In this document: in pieces, positions 22,192-28,728 of the stretch
Layout of the letters: each line of letters begins with the position of its first letter
How positions within the stretch are numbered: position 1 is the first letter of the stretch
Assembly (NCBI GenBank): GCA_964565715.1
Contig: CAZMGG010000069.1
Location: 1 to 29,196 of the forward strand
Length of the DNA: 29,196 nucleotides
Direction of reading: 5' to 3'
DNA from: CAZMGG01 sp964565715
Lineage (GTDB): Bacteria; Planctomycetota; UBA1135; UBA2386
The notes under the pieces: model-generated
Told to the model about the DNA's origin: nothing
The model's database searches: none
The model's input: the letters and a program-made list of their open reading frames with translations, nothing else
Position numbers and translations under genes: made by a program

Positions 22192-22460
22192 ACGTGTCGA
22201 ACCGTCTCCTGCTGTGTGGTGTGCTGCTGCTGCTGGCACCGGCCGCCGTGGCCCAGGATCCCGTGTCGTGCCTGATTGCACCTGCTGCGGCACAGCCCCC
22301 AGGGCCGATGGGCGCGCCAGGCACCGTGGCCGAGGCGGCCGACTATGCCCAGCGGGAAGCTGTGGCCGGGGAGCTGGCCGCGTTCGAGGGGGGGCACGGC
22401 GTGTTCACCGGCCTGCTCCTGGCAGCGTTGGTCGTCGTCCTGGTGGTGCTGGTGGTGTGA
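22188..22460 (+). CDS. PA2779-like small membrane peptide
   Basis: A 90-residue protein with an N-terminal signal (residues 1-22: LLLCGVLLLLAPAAVAQ), a short soluble middle (TVAEAADYAQREAVAGELAA), a Gly-Gly at 68-69 (FEGGHGVF) and a C-terminal membrane helix with no tail (LLLAALVVVLVVLVV). Signal, short polar stretch and terminal helix is the plan of PA2779-family proteins, which sit beside C39-like peptidases as here. It lacks the longer charged middle and the extra residues after the helix seen in typical members, so the match rests mainly on architecture and context. Translation is coupled to the peptidase gene by the ATGA overlap. Confidence 0.6.
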   Translation: MNVSNRLLLCGVLLLLAPAAVAQDPVSCLIAPAAAQPPGPMGAPGTVAEAADYAQREAVAGELAAFEGGHGVFTGLLLAALVVVLVVLVV

Positions 22461-22462
22461 CC

Positions 22463-22478
22463 CGGCCCCGCGGGGCCG
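22463..22478. terminator. Perfect 16-bp GC palindrome after the peptidase pair
   Basis: CGGCCCCG (22463-22470) followed directly by CGGGGCCG (22471-22478), starting two bases after the stop of the PA2779-like gene. It could end the transcript or act as a protein site. There is no T tract. Confidence 0.35.
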
Positions 22479-22579
22479 CATCGGCATCGCCACTGCAGGA
22501 CCGGGCCCGACCGACTGCCGGAGCTGTGGTGTGTCGGAGGCGACAACGGCCTGGCACGGTGGTTGCGCAGGTAGCGGGC

Positions 22580-22846
22580 ATGACCAACGACGAACGCAAG
22601 TCCTCCTCCGGCGACGCAGCCGGCGCGGGAGATCTTCGCGAGCAGCTCGGCGTCCTCGGTGAGGACCTGCGCGTGCTCGGCCGCCGGGTGAAGGACCTGG
22701 CCGCGCGTCAGATGCACGCCGCCGGTGATCGCGCCAGCGCCCTGGCCGATGATCTCGGCGAGTGCGTGCGCGACCGGCCACTGCAGTCCCTGCTCACCGC
22801 CGCCGGGATCGGCGTCCTGGCCGGCATCCTGCTGGGGCGGCGCTAG
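22580..22846 (+). CDS. DUF883/YqjD-ElaB-like ribosome-associated membrane protein
   Basis: An 88-residue protein. The polar N-terminal two thirds form an amphipathic helix (REQLGVLGEDLRVLGRRVKD, MHAAGDRASALADDL); it ends with one membrane helix preceded by Asp-Arg-Pro (DRPLQSLLTAAGIGVLAGIL) and a basic tail LGRR. This is the YqjD/ElaB/DUF883 plan: in E. coli these tail-anchored proteins bind ribosomes in stationary phase through the N-terminal part. The family is known from stress and stationary-phase regulons. The next gene, a YqjE-like protein, starts 11 bases later, copying the yqjD-yqjE order of enterobacteria. Confidence 0.85.
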   Translation: MTNDERKSSSGDAAGAGDLREQLGVLGEDLRVLGRRVKDLAARQMHAAGDRASALADDLGECVRDRPLQSLLTAAGIGVLAGILLGRR

Positions 22847-22857
22847 CGAGGGGCTGC

Positions 22858-23247
22858 ATGACCGAGGACGCCCCGGGACGCGACCCATCGCCGGCCGGTC
22901 CCGGAACGCCGGGTCCTTGGGATGACCTCATCAGGATCTCGCGACTCCTGCGGCGCAAGGCGCAGTTGCGTCTCGCCCGTCTCGAGACCGGCCTGGTCAC
23001 GGTGCTCACCTGGACATTGGTGTTGCCGCTGGTCGTCTTGACCAGTGCCGCATTGGCCGTGGGGGCTGTGGTGCTGCTGCTGCGCGGCCTGGCTGGGCTG
23101 CTCGCCGATCTGCTCGGCAGCCAGCCTGCCGGGGAAGCGGCCGCCGGCGGTCTCCTGTTGGGTGGTGCGGCTGCCTGTCTGGCGGTAGCCCTGCTCGTCG
23201 TGCGGCGCCACCACCGGCGCGCCCTGCGGCGGCGGTTCGAACGCTGA
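22858..23247 (+). CDS. YqjE-like (holin-superfamily) membrane protein
   Basis: A 129-residue protein: short Pro/Gly-rich N-terminus, amphipathic stretch (ISRLLRRKAQLRLARLETGL), then two membrane helices (VLTWTLVLPLVVLTSAALAV with VVLLLRGLAGLLADLL, and LLLGGAAACLAVALLVV) and a very basic tail (RRHHRRALRRRFER). This is the YqjE/Holin-X plan. Order and spacing after the DUF883 gene match yqjD-yqjE. Function unknown; not a lysis protein on present evidence, since no endolysin is nearby. Confidence 0.75.
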   Translation: MTEDAPGRDPSPAGPGTPGPWDDLIRISRLLRRKAQLRLARLETGLVTVLTWTLVLPLVVLTSAALAVGAVVLLLRGLAGLLADLLGSQPAGEAAAGGLLLGGAAACLAVALLVVRRHHRRALRRRFER

Positions 23248-23290
23248 TCCCGCGGCCGCTGGGTACGCGCCTTGCACTGGTGGGCGCGGC

Positions 23291-23313
23291 GCCGGGCGGA
23301 AGCTCCGCCTGGC
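23291..23313 (+). promoter_or_regulatory. Hairpin in the leader of the DUF1328 gene
   Basis: Arms GCCGGGCGGA (23291-23300) and TCCGCCTGGC (23304-23313) around a three-base loop, with one G.T pair. It sits 45 bases past the YqjE-like stop and 43 before the DUF1328 start, so it may end the upstream transcript or shape the leader. No T tract follows. Confidence 0.35.
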
Positions 23314-23356
23314 ACGCAGCGACCACAAACCGTTCATTGCCTATCAAGGAGGCGCC

Positions 23357-23533
23357 ATGTTGGGTTGGGTTCTCACGTTCCTCGTGATCGCGCTCATCTC
23401 CGGCCTGCTCGGTTTCACGGGCATCGCCGCTGGAGCCGCTGGAATCGCGCAGATCATCTTCTGGGTGTTCCTCGTCCTGTTGGCCATCAGCCTGCTGGCC
23501 AACCTGGCGAGGGGACCGGCACGGCCGCAATGA
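23357..23533 (+). CDS. DUF1328 (YtjA-type) small membrane protein
   Basis: A 58-residue protein made almost wholly of two membrane helices: MLGWVLTFLVIALISGLLGF, then GIAAGAAGIAQIIFWVFL, ending LLANLARGPARPQ. The GFTGIAAGAAGIAqIiFw core is diagnostic for DUF1328/YtjA, a family often found in stress and desiccation loci. An excellent ribosome-binding site, AAGGAGG (23346-23352), lies just before ATG 23357, unusual for this window and a sign of strong translation. Role unknown. Confidence 0.92.
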   Translation: MLGWVLTFLVIALISGLLGFTGIAAGAAGIAQIIFWVFLVLLAISLLANLARGPARPQ

Positions 23534-23636
23534 CCTGACGGACATTGGCCACGCCATATCGACTCTCCGGGGTCACCACCTGACCATCGGCGGCCAGGAG
23601 CGGCTGTCGGCCGCAGGTGGGACCGCGGGGCGGGCA

Positions 23637-23663
23637 GCCCGGCACGGGGGCCGTTCGCCGGGC
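23637..23663 (+). other. Nested hairpin just before the repeated hairpin
   Basis: Outer arms GCCCGGC (23637-23643) and GCCGGGC (23657-23663), inner arms ACGG (23644-23647) and CCGT (23651-23654), GGG loop and a two-base bulge. It ends two bases before the next hairpin, so the pair could form one stacked RNA structure. Confidence 0.45.
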
Positions 23664-23665
23664 AC

Positions 23666-23704
23666 GACCATGCCGTCCACCACGACCTGGTGGGCGGCAT
23701 GGTC
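23666..23704 (+). terminator. Repeated GACCATGCCG hairpin, copy 1 (terminator-like)
   Basis: A 39-base hairpin: arms GACCATGCCG (23666-23675) and CGGCATGGTC (23695-23704), a T.G wobble, inner stem CCACCA/TGGTGG, loop CGACC. The 17-bp stem is unbroken and is followed by TTCTTCTTTC (23705-23714), a moderately T-rich plus-strand tail as in intrinsic terminators. A second copy with the same arms, wobble and loop type lies at 24938-24968. Confidence 0.6.
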
Positions 23705-23791
23705 TTCTTCTTTCGGCCGCGCCACCGATCGGCGCCTGATGCACGAGGAGGATCAAGCGGCACGGCAGTTGAATGGGATGGGCATCCCGAT

Positions 23792-23811
23792 GGCGGCGCG
23801 ATCGTGCCGCC
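23792..23811. promoter_or_regulatory. 20-bp dyad, candidate operator
   Basis: GGCGGC (23792-23797) and GCCGCC (23806-23811) flank a centre with CGATCG; only one G/T pair breaks symmetry. It ends 37 bases before the start codon of the exported PRC protein, a usual place for a dimeric repressor or activator. Confidence 0.4.
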
Positions 23812-23848
23812 CAGCACAGACAACCCAGAAACCAGCGAGAGAGAGATC

Positions 23849-24880
23849 ATGAAGCACATCACCCCCATCCTCTTCACGGCCCTGGCCGGCGCCACCCTGC
23901 TGACTGCGCAGGAAGAGCGGCGTCCGGATCGCACCTACGATCGCCAGGATCCGCAGCAGCACATGAGCGTGCGCACCCATGTGGCGGCCAGTGACGTCCT
24001 GGGCGCCAAGGTGCGCCTGCGGGCCAATGTCGTCGATCGTGACGAGACCGGCGCCGCGGTCCGCGACAAGGACAGGCCCACCGGCGAGATCAAGGACCTC
24101 GTCCTCGACACCAACTCAGGCAAGGGCACCTGGGCCATCGTCTCGGTGGGCGGACTGCTGGGCATCGGCGATCGTGAGGTCGCGGTGCCGGCGTCGGCCC
24201 TGCAGGCGACGCGGGACTCGGACGGCAAGCCGGTGTACGACCTCGGCGCCACCGAGGCGGAACTGAAGGGACTGCCGCCGTTCGACGTCTCCGCCGCCAA
24301 GAAGAACGGCCTTGGTGCCGCGGTTCGCGACGCTTCGGCGGCGTGGCAGAAGGCCCGCCCGGACGGCTCGCTGGTGAAGCAGCCTGCCGATGCCTCCGGG
24401 ACCCGTCCCGACGATGCGGGCAGGGACCAGCGCGCCGACAGCGGCATGGGCATCCCCGCCCACGCGGTGCTGGCGAGTCAGCTCAAGGGCATCGCGGTCC
24501 GCTGCAGCGACTCGCGGGACAAGGACTACGCGTCCGTCGACGAGTGCTGCATGGACCCCGATGACTGCTCGGTGAGCTTCCTGGTGATCGGCCGCGGCGG
24601 CGTCATCGGCATCGGCGAGACCGACTACCTGGTGCCGTTCCGTGCCACCCGCGTCGTCCTGCTGGGCGACGACCAGAAGCCCACCCTGACCGTCGCCAAG
24701 AGCACGGCGGAGATGGAATCGGCGCCCAAGTACCAGAAGCCCGAGTCCGGACTGCTGGGCGACGACAATGCGCGCACCAGCTGCCAGTTCTACGGCGTGG
24801 AGCCTGGCACCAAGGCCTGGCCGAAGGACGGCAAGGACGGCACCGGCACCCGCAAGGACGGCGGCAAGAGCGGCCGCTGA
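23849..24880 (+). CDS. Exported protein with two PRC-barrel domains
   Basis: A 343-residue protein with a signal peptide (MKHITPILFTALAGATLLTA, cut near residue 20) and two PRC-barrels. The first (about 46-120) has ASDVLGAKVRLRANVV and GGLLGIGDREVAVP; the second (about 206-285) has ASQLKGIAVRC and GGVIGIGETDYLVP. Matching GG-x2-GIG motifs show an internal duplication. The second barrel has a cysteine-rich loop (DECCMDPDDCSVSF), and one more Cys follows near residue 312, so disulfides are likely. The C-terminal tail is Lys/Gly/Asp-rich and disordered. PRC-barrels bind partners rather than catalyse. Exported double-barrel forms occur in stress loci. The start at 23849 is set by the signal peptide. 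Confidence 0.85.
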   Translation: MKHITPILFTALAGATLLTAQEERRPDRTYDRQDPQQHMSVRTHVAASDVLGAKVRLRANVVDRDETGAAVRDKDRPTGEIKDLVLDTNSGKGTWAIVSVGGLLGIGDREVAVPASALQATRDSDGKPVYDLGATEAELKGLPPFDVSAAKKNGLGAAVRDASAAWQKARPDGSLVKQPADASGTRPDDAGRDQRADSGMGIPAHAVLASQLKGIAVRCSDSRDKDYASVDECCMDPDDCSVSFLVIGRGGVIGIGETDYLVPFRATRVVLLGDDQKPTLTVAKSTAEMESAPKYQKPESGLLGDDNARTSCQFYGVEPGTKAWPKDGKDGTGTRKDGGKSGR

Positions 24881-24937
24881 TCCGGTGATGCAAGCAGGCC
24901 ACCAGTGAGGCCCCAGGTCCTCGCCGGTCGGTCGGAC

Positions 24938-24968
24938 GACCATGCCGTTTCGAGCAAGCGGCATGGTC
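24938..24968 (+). terminator. Repeated GACCATGCCG hairpin, copy 2
   Basis: Arms GACCATGCCG (24938-24947) and CGGCATGGTC (24959-24968) identical to copy 1, then the same T.G wobble, an inner stem of only two T-A pairs, and loop CGAGC. It starts 58 bases past the exported PRC gene. The following TCTTCG is weakly T-rich, so termination is less sure than for copy 1. Confidence 0.55.
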
Positions 24969-25019
24969 TCTTCGCGTACAGGCAGGTCATCGGGCACGGC
25001 CCTTGCGCAGGCCGGCGCC

Positions 25020-25304
25020 ATGGAATCGAACGCCGCCTTCCTGGATCGGATCGAGAAGGACGTGGATGCTGGCCTGCGTGCGGAACTGCGGCGGGTGGCG
25101 GCGACGGCGGATCCCGTCGCGGCGATCCGCCGGCACCCAGGCGTGGCCATGGCCGCGGGCCTGGCCGCGGGCTTCGCCGGCGCCCGACTCCTGCGCGGTG
25201 CGGGCGGCCGGCGCCTGTGGGATCGGCTGCGGGGCTCGTCCGGCTCCTTGCTGTGGGCCTTCTCGGCGCTGAGCACCTGGGCGCGTACCCGCTCTTCGAA
25301 GTGA
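25020..25304 (+). CDS. Small DUF883-like membrane protein
   Basis: A 94-residue protein: charged N-terminal helix (AAFLDRIEKDVDAGLRAELR), then RRHPGVAMAAGLAAGFAGAR, a His-Pro-led glycine-zipper membrane helix as in DUF883 proteins, and a basic C-terminus (GGRRLWDRLRGSSGSLLWAF, ending RTRSSK). Unlike DUF883 the membrane helix is central rather than terminal. ATG 25020 is preferred because an upstream in-frame start would run through hairpin copy 2. Its role is presumably envelope-related, from its neighbours. Confidence 0.65.
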   Translation: MESNAAFLDRIEKDVDAGLRAELRRVAATADPVAAIRRHPGVAMAAGLAAGFAGARLLRGAGGRRLWDRLRGSSGSLLWAFSALSTWARTRSSK

Positions 25305-25469
25305 GGAACTGCGGCCGTGGTGCTGGTGCCAGCGGCAGTCCCGCGACCAGAAGCAAGTTGTCGTGGAAATGACCCGGGCGGAACAGCCGCGGACCTGCCA
25401 TTGGCATCGCGATTGCTTGGTGGTGACCCGTGGCCGCCCAGCGTCGGGCAGCCGATTACCCAAAAGGAC

Positions 25470-25489
25470 GTCTCTCGCCAAGGAGAGAC
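25470..25489 (+). promoter_or_regulatory. Hairpin abutting a ribosome-binding site
   Basis: Perfect 7-bp arms GTCTCTC (25470-25476) and GAGAGAC (25483-25489) around a six-base loop. The ribosome-binding site AAGGAGA (25490-25496) starts on the next base and ATG 25503 follows. The right arm carries a decoy GGAG, so the stem could modulate ribosome access to the 54-residue gene or protect the mRNA 5' end. Confidence 0.5.
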
Positions 25490-25502
25490 AAGGAGAACGA
25501 AG

Positions 25503-25667
25503 ATGCCGAATCCGCAGAACCCGTCGAATCCCAAGAACCAGCCGAAGGAGAACGAGCCGCAGCAGCCCAAGCCGGGCAACAAGCCGCAGCGGCAGGACTC
25601 CGACGACCAGGGCGGCTACGAGAAGACCGACCGTGGTGGCTCCTCCGGGAAGTCCGGCCAGAGCTGA
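25503..25667 (+). CDS. Disordered hydrophilic 54-residue protein
   Basis: The product is almost free of hydrophobic residues: MPNPQNPSNPKNQPKENEPQ, then QQPKPGNKPQRQ and a Gly/Ser/Asp tail (DDQGGYEKTDRGGSSGKSGQ). Composition is dominated by Pro, Asn, Gln, Lys and Gly, as in hydrophilin-like or intrinsically disordered stress proteins. Coding is supported by a strong ribosome-binding site seven bases upstream (AAGGAGA). No known family is recognised. Neighbouring stress genes suggest a protective or scaffolding role, which is inference. Confidence 0.65.
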   Translation: MPNPQNPSNPKNQPKENEPQQPKPGNKPQRQDSDDQGGYEKTDRGGSSGKSGQS

Positions 25668-25678
25668 TTGGTTCCACC

Positions 25679-25708
25679 GGCCCGGGCGGCAACCACGCCG
25701 TCCGGGCC
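25679..25708 (+). terminator. Stable hairpin after the 54-residue gene
   Basis: Arms GGCCCGGGCGGC (25679-25690) and GCCGTCCGGGCC (25697-25708) with one G.T pair and loop AACCAC, 12 bases past the stop. No T tract follows, so it may stabilise the upstream mRNA end or pause transcription rather than terminate it. Confidence 0.45.
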
Positions 25709-25741
25709 ACGATTCCCACGAACACACGAGACAGGCAACAC

Positions 25742-26059
25742 ATGACACCCAAGGCATGGTCGAAGAAGGACGAGCGTCAGTACGAGCACGTCCGCGAGAG
25801 TGAAGCGAAGCGCGGTCGTTCGGCGAAACGGGCCAAGGAGATCGCCGGCCGCACCGTCAACAAGCAGCGGGTTCGCGAGGGCCGTGCTGCGACCAGCAGC
25901 AGCGAGAAGGCGGACCGGACGAAGTCCGCCGGCTCCGAACGCCGCGACACGCGCAAGGCGCGCGGCAAAGTGGCGTCGAAGAGCCGCCAGACCGCGCGCA
26001 AGGCGGCGACGAAGAAGGCGCCCGCGCGCCGGCGCACCTCCCGTCGGCGGCAGCCGTAG
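25742..26059 (+). CDS. KDERQYEH-type basic protein with histone-H1-like tail
   Basis: A 105-residue protein. The N-terminal half (WSKKDERQYEHVRESEAKRG, then KRAKEIAGRTVNKQRVREGR) matches small proteins often annotated plasmid stabilization or Rho-N-like, whose usual C-terminus is a Rho N-terminal-like helix pair. Here that part is replaced by a Lys/Ala/Arg-rich tail (KARGKVASKSRQTARKAATK, APARRRTSRRRQP) of histone H1 or AlgP type, so nucleic-acid binding is likely. No ribosome-binding site is obvious before ATG 25742. The role could be nucleoid or RNA protection under stress; that is inference from composition. Confidence 0.75.
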   Translation: MTPKAWSKKDERQYEHVRESEAKRGRSAKRAKEIAGRTVNKQRVREGRAATSSSEKADRTKSAGSERRDTRKARGKVASKSRQTARKAATKKAPARRRTSRRRQP

Positions 26060-26069
26060 GCGACCACGA

Positions 26070-26094
26070 CGATCGGCAGTGCGGCTGCCGATTG
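26070..26094 (+). terminator. Hairpin downstream of the H1-tail gene
   Basis: Arms CGATCGGCAG (26070-26079) and CTGCCGATTG (26085-26094) with one G.T pair and loop TGCGG, 11 bases after the stop and 60 before the kinase start. It is a possible end of the island transcript, without a T tract. Confidence 0.4.
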
Positions 26095-26153
26095 CGCGAG
26101 CGTGTTGCCGCCGCGGCCGGGGGGTCTGGACGCCGACGGCTGTCGGCGCAACG

Positions 26154-28727
26154 ATGCCGGCCCGGATGTGGATGTCGTCGGTGCCCCGGATGTCGCGCAG
26201 CCGCTGGCTCATGGTCCTGCTCGGGCTCACCGGGGTCTACTTCCTGGCGGGCAAGCTGGGTCTGTTCCTCGCGTTCGAGCACAGCAGCGCCAGCCCGGTC
26301 TGGCCGCCCACGGGGATCGCCATCGCCGCGATCCTCTGGTTCGGCCCGGGGATCTGGCCGGCGATCGCGCTGGGAGCATTCCTCGTCAACGTGACGACGC
26401 CGCTGCCGGTGGCGACACCGCTGATGGAGCGCTGTCTGCTGTCGGGCGCCATCGCTGCCGGCAACTGCCTGGAGGGACTGTTGGCCGGTCTGCTGGTGCG
26501 CCGCTTCGCCGGCGGGCGGGACTTCTGGATGCGTCCGGCCGATCTGGGCCGTTTCGCCCTCGCGGCCGGTCTCCTGGCGCCGGCGGTGAGCGCGTCGGTG
26601 GGCGTCGGCAGCCTGGCGCTCGCCGGACAGCTGTCGGCTGTGGCGGCGGGGATGGTCTGGCTCACCTGGTGGCTCGGCGACCTTTCCGGAGCCCTGATCG
26701 TCGCCCCTGTGCTGTGCATGCCCCGCGCCTGCTGGCGGGATCGCTGGGGCGAGACGCTGGCGCTGTTCCTGACCCTGGCCTTGCTCACGGCGGTGGTGTT
26801 CGGCGACACCGGGGTGACCGCGGTGGGGCAGCAGCTCCAGTTCCTGTATCTGCCGGTGGTGCTGTGGGCGGCGTTCCGGCTGGCGCCGCAGATCGCCGGC
26901 GTCACCCTGCTGGTGCTCGGCGCGGTGGCAGTCTGGGCGACGCTCCAGGGCACCGGGCCCTTCGCCGGGCCGAGTCCGAACCGGTCCCTGCTGCTGCTGC
27001 AGGCATTCATGACGACGGTCGCGCTGACCCTGTTGGCGATGGTGGCGACGGTGCGGGCGCGGCAGTCCGCCGATACGCGCGCCCGCGCGCTGCAGGGGGA
27101 ACTGGAGGAGCGGGTGGCCAGTCGCACCGCCGCCCTCTCGGTCGAGGTGCAGGAGCGACGCGAGGCCGAGGCCCGTCTGCTGGAGGCGCAACGGGTGGCC
27201 CAGGTCGGCAGCTGGCGTTGGGACATCGCCGCCAACGAGGTGTGGTGGTCGGACGAGCTCTATCGCATCTATGGCCTGGAGCCCGGCAGCTTCGCCGGCA
27301 GCTATCAGGGGTTCCTGGATCGGGTGACGCCCGACGACCGTGCCCACGTCGAGGCGGCGATCGCCCGGGCCATGGCGGAGCGCGGCTCGTTCGAGTTCGA
27401 GCACGGCATCCTGCATCCCGACGGCGGCGAACGGTGGGTGCTGGGTCGCGGCCGCGTGCTGGTGGATGCGGCCGGCGCTCCGGTCGCGATGGCGGGCACC
27501 GCCCAGGACATCACCGATCGCCGTCTGGCCGAACGGCAACGCGGCGAACTGCTGCGCGAGCAGGCGGCCCGCCAGGAGGCCGAGGAGGCCAATCGCTGCA
27601 AGGACGAGTTCCTGGCGGTGCTGTCCCACGAACTGCGCACGCCGCTGCACGCGATCCTGGGATGGGCGGCCCTGCTCGAGCGCGGCGGTCTGGACGCCGC
27701 GTCACGCCGGCGCGCCGTGGCGACCATCGCCCGCAACGGCCATCTGCAGGCCAAGCTCATCGACGACATCCTCGACATTTCGCGGATGACGTCGGGCCGG
27801 CTGGAACTGCAGCTGGAGGACCTGGATGCCGGCGGCCTGGTGGCAGCGGTGGTGGAGACGATGCGGCCCGATGCCGAGCAGCGCGGTGTGACCCTGTCGG
27901 TGCAGGCGGAACCGGCGGTCGGCGGCGTGCGCGGCGACGGCCAGCGGCTGCTGCAGGTGATCGGCAACGTGGTCGGCAACGCGGTGCGCTTCGCCCGGAG
28001 TCCGGGGGGCCAGGTCGAGCTGCGCATGCGCGGTGCGGGGGAGCGCGTCGAGATCGCGGTGCTCGACGATGGCCCCGGCATCCCCGCCGATTTCCTGCCG
28101 CACCTGTTCGACCGCTTCCGGCAGGCGGACAGTTCGACCAGCCGCCGCCACGGCGGTCTGGGGCTCGGGCTGGCCATCGCCAGGCAGCTCCTCGACCTGC
28201 ACGGCGGCACGATCCAGGCGGGCAACCGCACCGATGGGTCCGGCGCCATCTTCACCATCGGGCTGCCACGGGTGGGCGCGGCGTCGGAGGCGGCGCCGCG
28301 GGCGCTGGCGGCGCTGCCGACCGCCTCGCCCGATCTGGCCGGGTTGCGGGTCCTGGTGGTCGACGACGAGCCGGACGGCCGGGTCGCCTGCTGCCGGCTG
28401 TTGGAGGGCTGGGGAGTGCACGTGGCGGAGGCGGCCTCCGCCGACGAGGCGCTGCATCGGCTCACCGGCTTCCAGCCGGACCTGGTGCTGGCCGACCTGG
28501 CGATGCCTGGCACCGATGGCTTCGAGTTCATGGTCCAGTTGCGGCAGCGGCAGGCGGGCCATGTCGTCCCGGTCGCCGCCCTCACGGCTCATGCCGGCGA
28601 CCGCGACCGTCAGCGGGTGCTCGCTGCCGGGTTCATGGCCCATCTCAGCAAGCCATTGGACGCCGACGCGCTGCGCCGCCTGCTGGCGGAAGTGATCCGT
28701 GATTCGTGGGCGGGACGCCGGAGCTGA
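26154..28727 (+). CDS. MASE1-PAS hybrid histidine kinase with C-terminal receiver
   Basis: An 857-residue membrane sensor kinase. The N-terminal MASE1 domain (about residues 17-300) has around eight helices with the family hallmark SSASPVWPPTGIAIAAILWF (45-64) and VWLTWWLGDLSGALIVAPVL. Then a short coiled coil (ELEERVASRTAAL), PAS at about 345-455 (VGSWRWDIAANEVWWSDELY), HisKA with His492 (FLAVLSHELRTPLHAILGW), HATPase at about 590-705 (LDDGPGIP, GGLGLGLAIARQL) and a receiver at about 731-845 with Asp781 (LVLADLAMPGTDGF) and Lys833. All key residues are present. Several in-frame ATGs (26154, 26166, 26172, 26190) precede the first helix; 26154 is used. It ends one base before the convergent protease gene. 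Confidence 0.9.
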   Translation: MPARMWMSSVPRMSRSRWLMVLLGLTGVYFLAGKLGLFLAFEHSSASPVWPPTGIAIAAILWFGPGIWPAIALGAFLVNVTTPLPVATPLMERCLLSGAIAAGNCLEGLLAGLLVRRFAGGRDFWMRPADLGRFALAAGLLAPAVSASVGVGSLALAGQLSAVAAGMVWLTWWLGDLSGALIVAPVLCMPRACWRDRWGETLALFLTLALLTAVVFGDTGVTAVGQQLQFLYLPVVLWAAFRLAPQIAGVTLLVLGAVAVWATLQGTGPFAGPSPNRSLLLLQAFMTTVALTLLAMVATVRARQSADTRARALQGELEERVASRTAALSVEVQERREAEARLLEAQRVAQVGSWRWDIAANEVWWSDELYRIYGLEPGSFAGSYQGFLDRVTPDDRAHVEAAIARAMAERGSFEFEHGILHPDGGERWVLGRGRVLVDAAGAPVAMAGTAQDITDRRLAERQRGELLREQAARQEAEEANRCKDEFLAVLSHELRTPLHAILGWAALLERGGLDAASRRRAVATIARNGHLQAKLIDDILDISRMTSGRLELQLEDLDAGGLVAAVVETMRPDAEQRGVTLSVQAEPAVGGVRGDGQRLLQVIGNVVGNAVRFARSPGGQVELRMRGAGERVEIAVLDDGPGIPADFLPHLFDRFRQADSSTSRRHGGLGLGLAIARQLLDLHGGTIQAGNRTDGSGAIFTIGLPRVGAASEAAPRALAALPTASPDLAGLRVLVVDDEPDGRVACCRLLEGWGVHVAEAASADEALHRLTGFQPDLVLADLAMPGTDGFEFMVQLRQRQAGHVVPVAALTAHAGDRDRQRVLAAGFMAHLSKPLDADALRRLLAEVIRDSWAGRRS

Positions 28728-28728
28728 C

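Larger units (their letters stand above)
23534..23848. other. Gene-free, structure-rich spacer
   Basis: These 315 bases separate the DUF1328 and exported PRC genes. I see no credible gene in it. It holds tandem hairpins (23637-23663 and 23666-23704), a T-rich tract after the second, and a 20-bp dyad (23792-23811) close to the next start codon. A TTGAAT at 23769-23774 could serve as a -35 element, but no matching -10 is clear. Confidence 0.6.

Noticed and set aside
25751..25759. GGCATGGTC, a third possible half of the repeated hairpin
   Set aside because: No GACCATGCC partner lies upstream, and the bases are coding (the PKAWSKK stretch of the H1-tail gene).
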